Assembly: GCF_006494775.1 (NCBI RefSeq)
Contig: NZ_CP041146.1
Span: 3,968,001-4,032,000, forward strand
Direction: 5' to 3'
DNA length: 64,000 bases
Origin: Nocardioides humi
GTDB lineage: Bacteria > Actinomycetota > Actinomycetes > Propionibacteriales > Nocardioidaceae
In this document: piece by piece, positions 12,801 through 20,783 of the stretch
How positions within the stretch are numbered: position 1 is the first letter of the stretch
How the letters are laid out: each line of letters begins with the position of its first letter
Notes under the pieces: generated by a model
The model's input: the letters and a program-made list of their open reading frames with translations, nothing else
The model's database searches: none
What the model was told of the DNA's origin: nothing
Translations under genes and position numbers: made by a program

Positions 12801-13420
12801 GCGACGACGCGCTCGTGGGCGATCGCGCCGCCGTCGTACGGGAGGACGTGCGGCGCCGCCTCGGCATCGAGGACCACCAGAGGGCGATCCTCTACGCCCC
12901 CACCTGGCGCGACGACCAGGCCACCAACTGGCGCGCGGCCGACGCCGTCCACCACCTCGACGTCGCCTCCGCCGCCCGCGAGCTCGGCCCCGACTACGTC
13001 CTGCTGCTGCGCGGCCACCGCTTCCACAACCCCGCCGGCGACGGCGCGGGGGCGACGCGCTTCCTCGACGTCACCGAGTACCCCGAGATCAACGACCTGA
13101 TCCTGGCCGCCGACGCCGCGGTGCTCGACTACTCCTCGCTGCGCTTCGACTTCGCCCTCACCCGGCGACCGATGGTGTTCCTGGTGCCCGACCTCGCGAC
13201 GTACGTCGGCGGCGTGCGCGGCTTCCTCTACGACTACGGCCCCACCGCCCCCGGCCCCCACGTCGACACCGCCGAGCAGGTCGTGGAGCTGCTGCGCGAC
13301 ATCGACGGCCTGCAGCGCAGGTACGCCGACGCCATGGAGGCCTTCCACCAGCGGTTCAACCGGTTCATGGACGGTCACGCCGCGGAACGGGTCGCGGCCG
13401 CCTTCTTCGGCGACGCCTGA
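9830..13420 (+). CDS. GT2 glycosyltransferase fused to CDP-glycerol/ribitol phosphotransferase (TagF-like)
   Basis: A 1196-residue probable wall teichoic acid polymerase. Residues 40-300 are a family 2 glycosyltransferase (VTVVLPVSDDD, SLAAARNTGVAAASGELVVV). Residues 360-800 are a long beta-rich linker. Residues 830-1190 form a TagB/TagF-type domain with TFHGYPSKSMG near 923, LYAPTWRDD near 1022, LLLRGHRFH near 1062 and LDYSSLRFDF near 1100, the polyol-phosphate transferase signatures. The TTG start follows a GGAAGGA site by 11 nt. Its neighbour CDP-ribitol synthase (18194) could supply its donor. The enzyme would act at the inner membrane face. Donor choice between CDP-glycerol and CDP-ribitol is inferred from context. 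Confidence 0.87.
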   Translation: MALDRARAQQGLIRLAKAGPGRLRGPVGRATRRFRGEFSGPLVTVVLPVSDDDTTRIGTCLDSLKVQTHRNLEVLVVRFGRHERVTATVREHAAQDWRIKTRIRVERSLAAARNTGVAAASGELVVVVTNGGDDFVHTGIERLVEAHRRSASPVVVGAMREPDIAGWIPDSAYDAAHHTPVRATTLAATPVAVTDLGLGNKLFTRTYWKRAGLRFTDEFPDGADVALGLLERAPAFDLLTDFTYIPTDRRDGVQVGTVPDVLSGLPDWIDRNDHTWHRVEALGLPEVREWFLWGVLDTAVQPLIADVERADGRQWQTLRDHVAMLLQAADEHVWARLNAEARVKLWLLQHDHRKALEDFLGARLFTRGNRPTEVRDGKVWALLPHHDDTRLGIPPELFEMTADETRFRAMLREVRWIDATTLELTVFAAIDFVHMTGLPAITCALVDRETGQRLPLEVRRFRDARANQALRRHQDFSWGAFDAIVPVAEVVAATAGGTATWVVEVEIDVDGVRRSGAVPLIDEQASAGFIGRDHLAPRPVAGAVVAFNPRSDVVGLRVRPDAGPRLRSLEVDGRTVAGVLDQPPGGTTRVTGVRVTQGTQQVRAEISTTPEGAAFRLQLPAAWTGQRRWQVRALTADGQEVVLGWPAAAPQWLGVGTGEVVGSRTASGDTELYETADTLVVDDLVVEGLRLTVAGHWLGVPPSGDVRLALLTQAGGTEVLTTELEPGDAPGEVRASVELTVDRWGLGARPLAPAWLWLAVTGNGTTTRALLGERGIDRLHHFMVGTEHPGYSARVVQEGRVAGVELLPPVPVEDRVPYGQTRLQEWYADGDIPLEPDAVYFQSYVGASATDSQRALHEELRRTRPELTLYWGVASAASWVPEGGVPVVMTTREWYRVMAAAGRLCMNIDPERWFRKRPGQRLLQTFHGYPSKSMGIRMWDAKHYPPRRIELELARTSKQWDLILTPEPDMDQYYRREYAYDGPIHSEGYPRDDALVGDRAAVVREDVRRRLGIEDHQRAILYAPTWRDDQATNWRAADAVHHLDVASAARELGPDYVLLLRGHRFHNPAGDGAGATRFLDVTEYPEINDLILAADAAVLDYSSLRFDFALTRRPMVFLVPDLATYVGGVRGFLYDYGPTAPGPHVDTAEQVVELLRDIDGLQRRYADAMEAFHQRFNRFMDGHAAERVAAAFFGDA

Positions 13421-13465
13421 GCGTCGTTGGGTGTGCGGGGCGGGGGCGGGCAGCCGGCCCCCGGC

Positions 13466-13653
13466 GCTGTAACACGTCGTTCGCTGCTCTACCAGCCGCA
13501 TGACGTCGGTGGAAGCGGTCTGTGCCGGGCTGCTGGAGCAGGTACGCGGCGGCTAGGTGGGCGAACGACGTGTTACAGCAGGCTCGCGGCGGCCAGAGCA
13601 GCGAACGACGTGTTACAGCGGGCAGAGGCTTGCCGCTTACAGCGGGCAGAGGC
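13466..13653. repeat. Cluster of inverted and direct repeats
   Basis: A 25-bp element at 13466-13490 recurs as its exact reverse complement at 13595-13619. A 19-bp core (GCGAACGACGTGTTACAGC) also occurs at 13561-13579, giving two direct copies and one inverted copy. A 17-bp direct repeat (TTACAGCGGGCAGAGGC) follows at 13613-13629 and 13637-13653. They fill the 296-bp gap 13421-13716 between the TagF fusion and the first sulfotransferase-like gene; no gene is evident there. Confidence 0.95.
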
Positions 13654-13674
13654 GTGCCGCCGAGCACCGGCATC

Positions 13675-13680
13675 TAGGAT
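13675..13680 (+). promoter_or_regulatory. -10 box of the sulfotransferase-like operon
   Basis: TAGGAT lies 36 nt before the ATG at 13717, with a GAAGGAG ribosome-binding site between. Confidence 0.5.
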
Positions 13681-13716
13681 CGGGGGTCCCGACCGACCGA
13701 AGGAGCTGCCGCAGCC

Positions 13717-14919
13717 ATGCGCCCAGTCGACCTGCCGGACGCCCTGCCGGACGGCTCGCGGTTCATCCACATCGGCCTGCCCAAGACCGGTACGACGGCC
13801 CTGCAGGGCGCGCTCGACCGCGCGCGGCCGCGGTTGGAGGAGCTCGGCGCCCACAACGTCGGCCGGGGCCGGCACGAGATGCGGGTCGGCCAGGTGGCGG
13901 CGGGCGGGCTCGCGGAGTTCTGGCAGGGCCGGTGGGAGGACCGGTGGCAGGCGCTCGCGGCGGAGTTCCGCGGCTCGGAGGCGCGGTGCACGTTCTGGTC
14001 GAGCGAGTCGCTGAGCCACGCGACCGGTGACCGGGTGCAGTACCTCGCCGACCAGCTCGGCGCCGACACCCACGTCGTGGTCACCCTCCGCCCGCTGGCG
14101 CCGCTCATGGTGTCCCAGTGGCAGCAGTGGCTGCGCCGCCGCGGCACGCAGTCGCTGGAGGAGTGGGCGGCCAACCAGTTCGCGGCGGTCACGGTCGAGG
14201 GCGAGGTGACCATCGACTACATCCGCTTCATGCCGTCGCTGCACCGGTTCAGCCTGCGCCGGATCATCGAGGAGTGGGGACCGGTCTTCGGCGAGGACCG
14301 GATCGTGCTCGTCGTCCCCGATCCGGTCGACCGCGACCGCACCTTCCGGGTCTTCGAGGCCCTGATGGGTGTCCCCGAGGTGCTCGAGGCCGTGCCCGAG
14401 GGCAACGCGTCGCTGCCCTACCCCGAGGCCGAGATGCTGCGGCAGTTCAACCGCGCCTACACCGACCACGGCGGCGACCATCCCACCTGGATGGAGGCGA
14501 TCGGCGTGCTCGCCCGCGTCCCGCTGCGCGACTACACCAACACGCTCACTCCCCACCCGATCCGCGCGCCGCGGTGGGTCGCCGAGCGCGCCAACGAGTA
14601 CGCCGCCGCCTGGAACGCCGCCGTCGAGGACTCCGGCGTCACCGTCGTCGGCGATCTCGCCGACCTGCTCGTCGACCCGGCCGGCTACGCCGAGGAGGTC
14701 GAGGTGCCCGCCACCGTCGACGTCGAGAGCGCCGGCCGGCTGATGGACGTCGCGTTCACGGCGGCGCTCCGGCACGCCGCCCGCCAGCACGACAGCGCCC
14801 CGGCGACGACGTCCGAGCTGACGACGCCCGACCTCACGACGCCCGACCTCACGACGTACGGCGGCCGCCAGCTGCTCGGCGAGCTCGGCCGCCGCGCCCG
14901 GCGACGGGTGAGCCGATGA
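13717..14919 (+). CDS. Sulfotransferase-like protein 1
   Basis: A 400-residue cytosolic protein with the PAPS-binding loop HIGLPKTGTTALQ at residues 18-30 and an Arg/Ser 3'-phosphate site (LRPLAPLMVSQWQQWL near 128-143), the two hallmarks of PAPS-dependent sulfotransferases. Substrate unknown. It starts a coupled set with the next two genes (ATGA overlaps), downstream of the TagF fusion, so a wall-polymer acceptor is plausible. Near the C-terminus a 15-bp in-frame tandem repeat encodes LTTPDLTTPDLTTYGG, followed by a basic tail (GRRARRRVSR) shared with its paralogue at 16980. Sulfated product is an inference. Confidence 0.72.
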   Translation: MRPVDLPDALPDGSRFIHIGLPKTGTTALQGALDRARPRLEELGAHNVGRGRHEMRVGQVAAGGLAEFWQGRWEDRWQALAAEFRGSEARCTFWSSESLSHATGDRVQYLADQLGADTHVVVTLRPLAPLMVSQWQQWLRRRGTQSLEEWAANQFAAVTVEGEVTIDYIRFMPSLHRFSLRRIIEEWGPVFGEDRIVLVVPDPVDRDRTFRVFEALMGVPEVLEAVPEGNASLPYPEAEMLRQFNRAYTDHGGDHPTWMEAIGVLARVPLRDYTNTLTPHPIRAPRWVAERANEYAAAWNAAVEDSGVTVVGDLADLLVDPAGYAEEVEVPATVDVESAGRLMDVAFTAALRHAARQHDSAPATTSELTTPDLTTPDLTTYGGRQLLGELGRRARRRVSR

Positions 14920-15758
14920 GCCTGCTCCAGGTCCCCGACGCCCGGGCGGGGATGAACGCCTTCGCGGTGCCCACCTGGTGGGCGTCCCTGGAGGACGAGC
15001 GGATCGCCCGCGACGACGACGAGCTGCCCGACGTCACGGTCGTCGACCTCGACCCGGCCGTGCTGCCGGCGGACCGCACGCTGCTCGTGGTCGGCGCCGT
15101 CGCGGAGCTGCTGCCCGAGCCCACCACCGACGCCCTCGCCGCCTGGGTGGGCGAGGTCCGTGCGCTCCACACCGCCGCCGCGCCGGTCCACCTCGCGGTC
15201 TCCCTCGACGAGGTGACCTCCCTCGAGCAGCTGCTCACCCTCGCCGCCGGCCGCCGCTGGCCCCCTTTCGACGCCGTCGCCGCGGCCACGCACACCGCCG
15301 CCGACCCGGTGCCGCCGCAGAGCGTCCCCGGCGGCCAGGAGACGGCTCGCGCCTACGCCGACGCGCTCGTCGCCCAGGTCGAGGTGCTGCTCCCGCCGGC
15401 CTGGCAGACCGCGACCGACGGCGCCTCGGACGCCGTCGCCTGCATCAGTCGCGCGCTCGACACCGACCCCGACGTGGGTCCCGCCGAGGCCCGGGTCCTG
15501 CGCGACGCCTGCCGGGCCGCGCTCGCCGGCCTGGAGGCCGACGGCGTGACGATCAGCGGCCCGCGCGACGCCCTGCTGTGGCCGGTCCCCGCCGAGCACG
15601 GGCTGGTCCCGATCGACGTCGCGGCCGACACGGCGCTGGAGGTGATGCTCGGCCAGCTCGAGCGGCCGGCCGATCTCGCGCCCGACCGGCCCGTCGTCGT
15701 ACCCCTCGATCGGGTCCCTGCCCGCGAGCTCGTGGCGCGGCTGAGGGGACCCCGATGA
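14916..15758 (+). CDS. Hypothetical protein within sulfotransferase-like operon
   Basis: A 280-residue soluble protein, acidic and rich in Ala, Asp and Val, with no signal peptide or membrane segment. I see alternating strand/helix segments (DVTVVDLDPAVLPADRTLLVVGAV, PVHLAVSLDEVTSLEQLLTLA) that would suit a Rossmann-like fold, but no catalytic motif. It overlaps its neighbours by 4 bp on each side, so it is translationally coupled to two sulfotransferase-like genes and probably shares their pathway. Function not recognised. Confidence 0.7.
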   Translation: MSLLQVPDARAGMNAFAVPTWWASLEDERIARDDDELPDVTVVDLDPAVLPADRTLLVVGAVAELLPEPTTDALAAWVGEVRALHTAAAPVHLAVSLDEVTSLEQLLTLAAGRRWPPFDAVAAATHTAADPVPPQSVPGGQETARAYADALVAQVEVLLPPAWQTATDGASDAVACISRALDTDPDVGPAEARVLRDACRAALAGLEADGVTISGPRDALLWPVPAEHGLVPIDVAADTALEVMLGQLERPADLAPDRPVVVPLDRVPARELVARLRGPR

Positions 15759-16969
15759 TCGAGCCGCTGCCCGACGGCACCACCCTGGTCCACATCGGGC
15801 CCTACAAGACCGGCACCACCGCCATGCAGGGCGCGCTGTGGGAGGCCCGCGACGCGCTCGCCGGGCACGGCGTCGCCTATCCCGGCGAGCTCGCCCACGA
15901 GATGAACGCCTCGATGGCCGTCGCGCTCGGCCGGGTCGACCCGGGCAAGGACATCGACGCCTTCCGGCAGCGCTGGTACGACCTGGTCGCCGCGCTGCAC
16001 GAGACGCGGCCCCGGATCGGGGTGCTGAGCAGCGAGGTCTACTGCGAGGCCACCGACGCCGGCGCGCGCACCGTCCTCGACGCGCTCGGGCCGCGCACGC
16101 ACGTCGTGATCACCGCGCGGCCGATCGTCCGGCTGCTCGGCTCCCAGTGGCAGCAGTACGGCCAGAACGTCCCCGTGCCGCCGTACGACGCGTGGCTGCG
16201 CGCGATCCTCGACCAGTTCGACGTCCCTGACGGTGGGACGGTCACGCCGTCCTTCTGGCAGCGGCACCGCCACGACCGGCTGGTCGAACGCTGGGTCGGC
16301 CTGGTGGGCGGCGACCGGGTCACCGTGATCGTGGTCGACGACCGCGACCACCGCGGCCTGCCCGCCGCGTTCGAGGCGCTGCTCGGCCTGCCCGAGGGGC
16401 TGCTGCGCCCACCGGCGGACAAGACCAACCGGTCGCTGACCCATCCCGAGGCAGCGCTGATGCAGGAGCTCGTCGACCGCACCTCGCAGGCGCCGTGGTC
16501 GAGCGCCGACCACGGGCGGTTCATCCGCTTCGGGGCGGCCCGCGGGCTGCAGGCGGCGCCGCCCGACCCCGACGCCGAGCGGCTGCTGACCCCCGGCTGG
16601 GCGATCGACCGGGCGCTCGCGGCCGGCGCCGGCATGGCCGAGCGGATCGCGGCCTCCGGCGCCCGGGTGATCGGCGACCTCGGCCTGCTCTCCGACCGCG
16701 CCCTCGCGCCCGCCGAGGGCGAGAACACCCCGGTCGGCGCCATCGACCCCGGCGCCGCGGCCGCCCTCGCCGTCGGGATCATCACCAAGCTCACCGGCGT
16801 GCACCCCCGTCCCGAGCACCGCGACCTCGCCGGACCGGTCGAGCGCGCCGCCTGGTCGCGGCACCGCGCCGTCGCGGAGGAGCTGGAGCGGCAGGCCCAG
16901 GACACGACGTCCCGCGCGGTGCTGCGCGAGCTCGGACGCCGCGGCCGGCGCCGGCTGCGCGGCTCGTAG
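15755..16969 (+). CDS. Sulfotransferase-like protein 2
   Basis: A 404-residue relative of the other sulfotransferase-like proteins here. The phosphate-binding loop is VHIGPYKTGTTAMQ (residues 12-25) and the second site is TARPIVRLLGSQWQQYG. A conserved FWQRHRHDRLVERWVGLVG block matches the genes at 19584 and 33706. It also has the late TPGWAIDRA helix and ends in a basic RRGRRRLRGS tail. It overlaps the hypothetical gene upstream by ATGA. It is the most divergent of the five copies, so it may use a different acceptor. Confidence 0.7.
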   Translation: MIEPLPDGTTLVHIGPYKTGTTAMQGALWEARDALAGHGVAYPGELAHEMNASMAVALGRVDPGKDIDAFRQRWYDLVAALHETRPRIGVLSSEVYCEATDAGARTVLDALGPRTHVVITARPIVRLLGSQWQQYGQNVPVPPYDAWLRAILDQFDVPDGGTVTPSFWQRHRHDRLVERWVGLVGGDRVTVIVVDDRDHRGLPAAFEALLGLPEGLLRPPADKTNRSLTHPEAALMQELVDRTSQAPWSSADHGRFIRFGAARGLQAAPPDPDAERLLTPGWAIDRALAAGAGMAERIAASGARVIGDLGLLSDRALAPAEGENTPVGAIDPGAAAALAVGIITKLTGVHPRPEHRDLAGPVERAAWSRHRAVAEELERQAQDTTSRAVLRELGRRGRRRLRGS

Positions 16970-16972
16970 GAT
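16967..16972 (+). promoter_or_regulatory. -10 box, leaderless sulfotransferase-like gene 3
   Basis: TAGGAT overlaps the stop codon of the previous gene and lies 7 nt before the ATG at 16980, so this gene may have its own leaderless promoter. Confidence 0.5.
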
Positions 16973-16979
16973 TCCTGCG

Positions 16980-18170
16980 ATGTCCACCTCGACCGGCCTG
17001 CCCGCAGCGCTGCCCGACGGCGCGCGACTGCTGCACATCGGGATGCCGAAGACCGGCACCACGGCGCTGCAGCACTCCCTGTGGGCCGCCCGGGAGGCGC
17101 TCGAGGCGCAGGGCGCGCACAACGTCTCCCGCCGCGCCCACGAGAAGAAGGTGGCGCTCACCGCGGCGGGCAGCGACCGCGACTACTGGGTGCCCCGCCC
17201 CGGCCGCTACCAGGAGCTCACCCAGGAGTTCCGCACCTCCGACGCGCGGGTGAGCTTCTGGTCGAGCGAGGCGCTGTCGTTGGCGTCGGTGGAGCGGATC
17301 CGCGGGCTGCGCGAGGAGCTCGGGCCGTCGTATCTCGTCTGCACGATCCGCGCCCTCGCGCCGCAGCTGGCCTCGCGGTGGCAGCAGGGGCTGCGCCGCG
17401 GCTCGGTCCATCCGCTGGAGGACTGGCTGCGCACCCGCTTCGCCGAGGAGCCGCGCGACGCCGACGTGCACGCCCCGCTCCGGTCCGGCCAGGCGCTGCG
17501 CCGGATCGACCCGCGCCGGATCATCGCGCAGTGGGGCAGCGTGTTCGGCGAGGACCGGATCGTCTTCGTCGTCCTCGACCCGACCGACCACCACTGGCTG
17601 CTGCGCTCCTTCGAGGCCCTGCTCGGCGTCGACGAGGTGCTGGAGCTCACCGCGTCGGGGAACATCTCGCTGCCGTTCCCCGAGGCCGAGATGCTGCGCC
17701 ACTGCGCCATCGCGTACGCCGAGCACGACGGCGACCCGGGCGCCTGGATGGCCACGGCCGGCGACCCCCGGGCCGTCAAGCTCCGCGGCGTGGTCCAGGC
17801 CGCGCCCAGGCACCCGACCCGGGTGCCGCGCTGGGCGGCCGAGCAGGCCAACGAGTACGTCGCCGACTGGGTCGAGGCGATCACCCGCTCCGACGCCACG
17901 CTCGTCGGCGACATCGCCCACCTGAGCGTCGACCCCGCGGCGTACCCCGAGCGGCTCGAGGTGCCGACCGCACTCGACGTCGCCTCCGCCGGCCGGATGA
18001 TGGACGCCTACTTCCGGGTCGGCCTGAAGCTGCCGCCGGCCCCCGCCCCGCCGCCCGCCCCGACACCCGCGCCGTCGTCCTCGCCGTCGTCGGCCCTCGC
18101 ATCGGCGAGCGGCTCCGCGATCCTGCAGGAGCTGCGCCGGCGGGCGCTCCGCCGAATCCGCTCTCGCTGA
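16980..18170 (+). CDS. Sulfotransferase-like protein 3
   Basis: A 396-residue paralogue of the protein at 13717, with LHIGMPKTGTTALQ at residues 18-31, GAHNVSRRAHE, SFWSSEALSLAS and IRALAPQLASRWQQGLRR as the Arg/Ser site. It shares FPEAEMLR and the WxxExANEYxA helix. The C-terminus has a Pro/Ala/Ser-rich linker (PAPAPPPAPTPAP) before a basic RRRALRRIRSR tail, which may dock on the membrane or on an anionic polymer. The pair 13717/16980 looks like an older tandem duplication split by two genes. Confidence 0.7.
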   Translation: MSTSTGLPAALPDGARLLHIGMPKTGTTALQHSLWAAREALEAQGAHNVSRRAHEKKVALTAAGSDRDYWVPRPGRYQELTQEFRTSDARVSFWSSEALSLASVERIRGLREELGPSYLVCTIRALAPQLASRWQQGLRRGSVHPLEDWLRTRFAEEPRDADVHAPLRSGQALRRIDPRRIIAQWGSVFGEDRIVFVVLDPTDHHWLLRSFEALLGVDEVLELTASGNISLPFPEAEMLRHCAIAYAEHDGDPGAWMATAGDPRAVKLRGVVQAAPRHPTRVPRWAAEQANEYVADWVEAITRSDATLVGDIAHLSVDPAAYPERLEVPTALDVASAGRMMDAYFRVGLKLPPAPAPPPAPTPAPSSSPSSALASASGSAILQELRRRALRRIRSR

Positions 18171-18193
18171 CCGCCCGTGGGAGACTGCGGCCC

Positions 18194-19600
18194 ATGACGA
18201 GGAATGTCGCCGTCCTGCTCGCCGGCGGTGTCGGAGCCCGGGTCGGACTGGACATCCCGAAGCAGCTCATCAAGGTCGCCGGGAAGACCCTGCTCGAGCA
18301 CACCCTGCTCGCGCTGCACGACCACCCCGACGTCCACGAGGTCGTCGTGATGATGACGCCCGGCCACACCGACGCGGTCCGCGACATCACCCGAGGGGGC
18401 GGGTATCCCAAGGTCGCCGCGATCCTCGAGGGCGGCGAGACCCGGAACGACACCACCCAGCGCGCCATCGACCACCTGGTCGCGACCGGCGACGCCGCGA
18501 CCACCCGGATCCTGCTGCACGACGCGGTCCGGCCGCTGGTGACGCCCCGGATCATCGGCGAGTGCTTCACCGCCCTCGACGGCTACCCGGCCGTCGACGT
18601 CGCCATCCCGTCGGCCGACACGATCATCGAGGTCGCCGCCGACGACACCATCCGCAGCATCCCGCCGCGCGCCTCGCTGCGCCGCGGCCAGACCCCGCAG
18701 GCGTTCCGCCTCGACGTCCTCGCCCGCGCCTACGAGATCGCCGCCGACGACCCGCACTTCACCGCCACCGACGACTGCAGCGTCGTGCTGAAGTACCTGC
18801 CGGACGAGCCGATCATCGTGGTCCACGGCGACGACCGGAACATGAAGGTCACCGAGCCGATCGACGTGTTCATCGCCGACAAGCTGTTCCAGCTCACCGG
18901 CATCGACCTGCCCCGCGCCAAGGACGACGCCGGCTACCGCGCGGCCCTGGAGGGCAGGACCATGGTGGTCTTCGGCGGCAGCTACGGCATCGGCGCCGAC
19001 ATCGCCGAGCTCGCCGAGTCGTACGGCGCCACGGTGCTCACCTTCAGCCGGTCGACCACCGACACCGACGTCGGCCGGCGCGCCGACGTCGCGGCCGCGG
19101 CGAAGGAGGCGGTCGCCAAGGCCGGCTCGATCGACTTCGTCGTCAACACCGCGGGTGTGCTGCCCCGCGGTGAGCTGATCGAGACCACCGAGGAGACGGT
19201 CTACGCCGCGACCGAGATCAACTACCTCGGCCCGATCTTCATCGCCCAGGAGTTCTACCCGCACCTCGCCGCCACACAGGGCGCGCTGCTGCTGTTCACC
19301 TCCAGCTCCTACACCCGCGGCCGCAGCGGCTACAGCCTCTACTCCTCGGCCAAGGCCGCCACGGTCAACCTCACCCAGGCGCTCGCCGACGAGTGGGCCG
19401 ACTCCGGCGTCCGGGTCAACTGCATCAACCCCGAGCGGACCGCCACCCCGATGCGCACCAAGGCCTTCGGCCAGGAGGCGCCCGGCACCCTGCTGGACTC
19501 CCAGACCGTCGCGCACACCTCCGTCGACGTGCTCATCTCCGACCAGTCGGGACACGTCTACGACGTCCGCAAGGACGACCCCTTCACGCTCGGCGACTGA
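18194..19600 (+). CDS. CDP-ribitol synthase: cytidylyltransferase fused to SDR reductase
   Basis: A 468-residue bifunctional enzyme of the TarI/TarJ kind. Residues 1-235 are an IspD-family cytidylyltransferase (AVLLAGGVGARVGLDIPKQLIKVAGKTLLEH, HDAVRPLV, RGQTPQAF, DDCSVV, KVTEP). Residues 256-468 are a short-chain dehydrogenase (GGSYGIGADIAE, NTAGVLPRGE, catalytic YxxxK in YSLYSSAKAA). The same domain order is known in Haemophilus capsule enzymes that reduce ribulose-5-phosphate and activate ribitol-5-phosphate with CTP. This would supply CDP-ribitol to the TagF-like enzyme at 9830. Its 3' end overlaps the convergent gene by 17 bp. Confidence 0.85.
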   Translation: MTRNVAVLLAGGVGARVGLDIPKQLIKVAGKTLLEHTLLALHDHPDVHEVVVMMTPGHTDAVRDITRGGGYPKVAAILEGGETRNDTTQRAIDHLVATGDAATTRILLHDAVRPLVTPRIIGECFTALDGYPAVDVAIPSADTIIEVAADDTIRSIPPRASLRRGQTPQAFRLDVLARAYEIAADDPHFTATDDCSVVLKYLPDEPIIVVHGDDRNMKVTEPIDVFIADKLFQLTGIDLPRAKDDAGYRAALEGRTMVVFGGSYGIGADIAELAESYGATVLTFSRSTTDTDVGRRADVAAAAKEAVAKAGSIDFVVNTAGVLPRGELIETTEETVYAATEINYLGPIFIAQEFYPHLAATQGALLLFTSSSYTRGRSGYSLYSSAKAATVNLTQALADEWADSGVRVNCINPERTATPMRTKAFGQEAPGTLLDSQTVAHTSVDVLISDQSGHVYDVRKDDPFTLGD

Positions 19601-20692
19601 ACCTGCGGCGCGGCGCCTGCTCCGGTTCCGGCGGGGGAGCCGTCGTCCGCGCGAGCCGCTCGGCCGCCAGGGCGAGCCCGGCGCCGAACCACGCCGCCAC
19701 CCCGGCATCGATCGCCGCCGGCGGCTCGGGAGTGGACGCGACCCCCGCGAGCCCGGTCGCCGCGATCGCGTCGAGGTCGCCGTACACGGGGACGCCGAGG
19801 GCCCGGATCGCCTCGGCCATCTCCCGCCCGATCGCGTTGGCGCGGGCGACCGCCCAGTCGGGCGTGACCAGCCCGGGCTCGCCGGGGGCGGGCTCGCGCT
19901 CCTTGACGTGGTCCTTGAGGTGGCGGAACAGCCGCACGTAGTGGTCCGGCCCCAGCCCGAGCGCCGCGAAGTCGACGTTGAACCGGCGCAGCAGCTCGGC
20001 CTCGTCGGCGGTCAGCGAGCGGTTCTCCCGCGCGTCCTGGCCGGCCAGGGTCTCGGGCCGCAGACCGAGCAGCCGCTCGAAGGTGTGGGGGAGGAACCGG
20101 TGGTCCGCCGAGTCCAGTACGACGACCACCACGCGGTCCGCGCCGACGTGCGCGGCCCAGCGCCGGACCAGCTCGTCGTGCCGGTGGCGGGTCCAGAACT
20201 CCCGCGGCTCCGGCGCGCTGGTGTCGTCGGCGAGCACCATGCGCAGCCAGTCGTCGTACCGGTGAGGGCTCTGCCGCTGCAGGCCCTGCTGGTACTGCGA
20301 CGACAGGATCCGGGCCAGCGGCCGCAGCGTGACCGCCACCCAGAGGTCGGCCACGCCCACGTCGGCGACCACCCGGGCGATCTGCTCGTCGGAGGCGTCG
20401 GAGAGGAACTCGCTGCTGAACACTCGCCGCTCGTCGCTGTCCGCGGTCAGGTCGCCGACGACGGCGCCCCACGCCCGCTCGGCCCGGACCGGGTCGCGCC
20501 CCGCGACCATCCGCCCGGTGACGTACCGTGCGGCCTTCGCGTCGTGCCGGCTCCGCGACACGTACCGCACGCCCTGTCCGGCCAGGTCCGCCCGCGCCTG
20601 GTGGAAGGCGCTCTGCAGCGCCGTCGTCCCGGTCTTGTGCGGCCCGACGTGCAGCAGCCGGGCCCCGGGGGCAGCGGGGACGGCGTCGACAT
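19584..20692 (-). CDS. Sulfotransferase-like protein 4, frameshifted near the N-terminus
   Basis: The C-terminal 328 residues are open from 20570 down to the stop at 19584 and closely match the gene at 33706 (SRSRHDAKAARYV, FSSEFLSDASDEQI, LRPLARILSSQYQQGLQ, WTRHRHDELVRRW). The ATG at 20692, with a TAGGGT box 7 nt upstream, encodes MSTPSPLPPG in another frame. The P-loop region (LLHVGPHKTGTTALQ) continues in the frame of the body but has no start codon after an in-frame TAG. Adding one base in the C5G4 run at 20663-20671 joins the frames as LPPGARLLHVGPHKTGTT. Either an assembly under-call or true inactivation. Confidence 0.75.
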
Positions 20693-20699
20693 GCGACCG

Positions 20700-20705
20700 A
20701 CCCTA
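20700..20705 (-). promoter_or_regulatory. -10 box, leaderless sulfotransferase-like gene 4
   Basis: TAGGGT on the minus strand lies 7 nt before the ATG at 20692. It supports that ATG as the true start despite the frameshift. Confidence 0.55.
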
Positions 20706-20771
20706 GGCCAGGCCACGCCCGTGTGATGCAGGCCACCGGACCGACCCGTTCCCGGGCCCCGCGCGCAGGCG

Positions 20772-20777
20772 TACCGT
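20772..20777 (+). promoter_or_regulatory. -10 box of the DUF2520-panC-panD operon
   Basis: TACCGT lies about 120 nt before the ATG at 20897, giving an unusually long leader for this window. Confidence 0.45.
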
Positions 20778-20783
20778 TGAGGT

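Noticed and set aside
9701..13501. 1266-residue antisense frame over the GT2/TagF gene
   Set aside because: Low-complexity Gly/Val/Arg composition typical of frames opposite GC-rich genes; the plus-strand protein has clear domains.
13466..13653. CRISPR array
   Set aside because: Only three copies, in mixed orientation and without regular spacers; no cas genes nearby.
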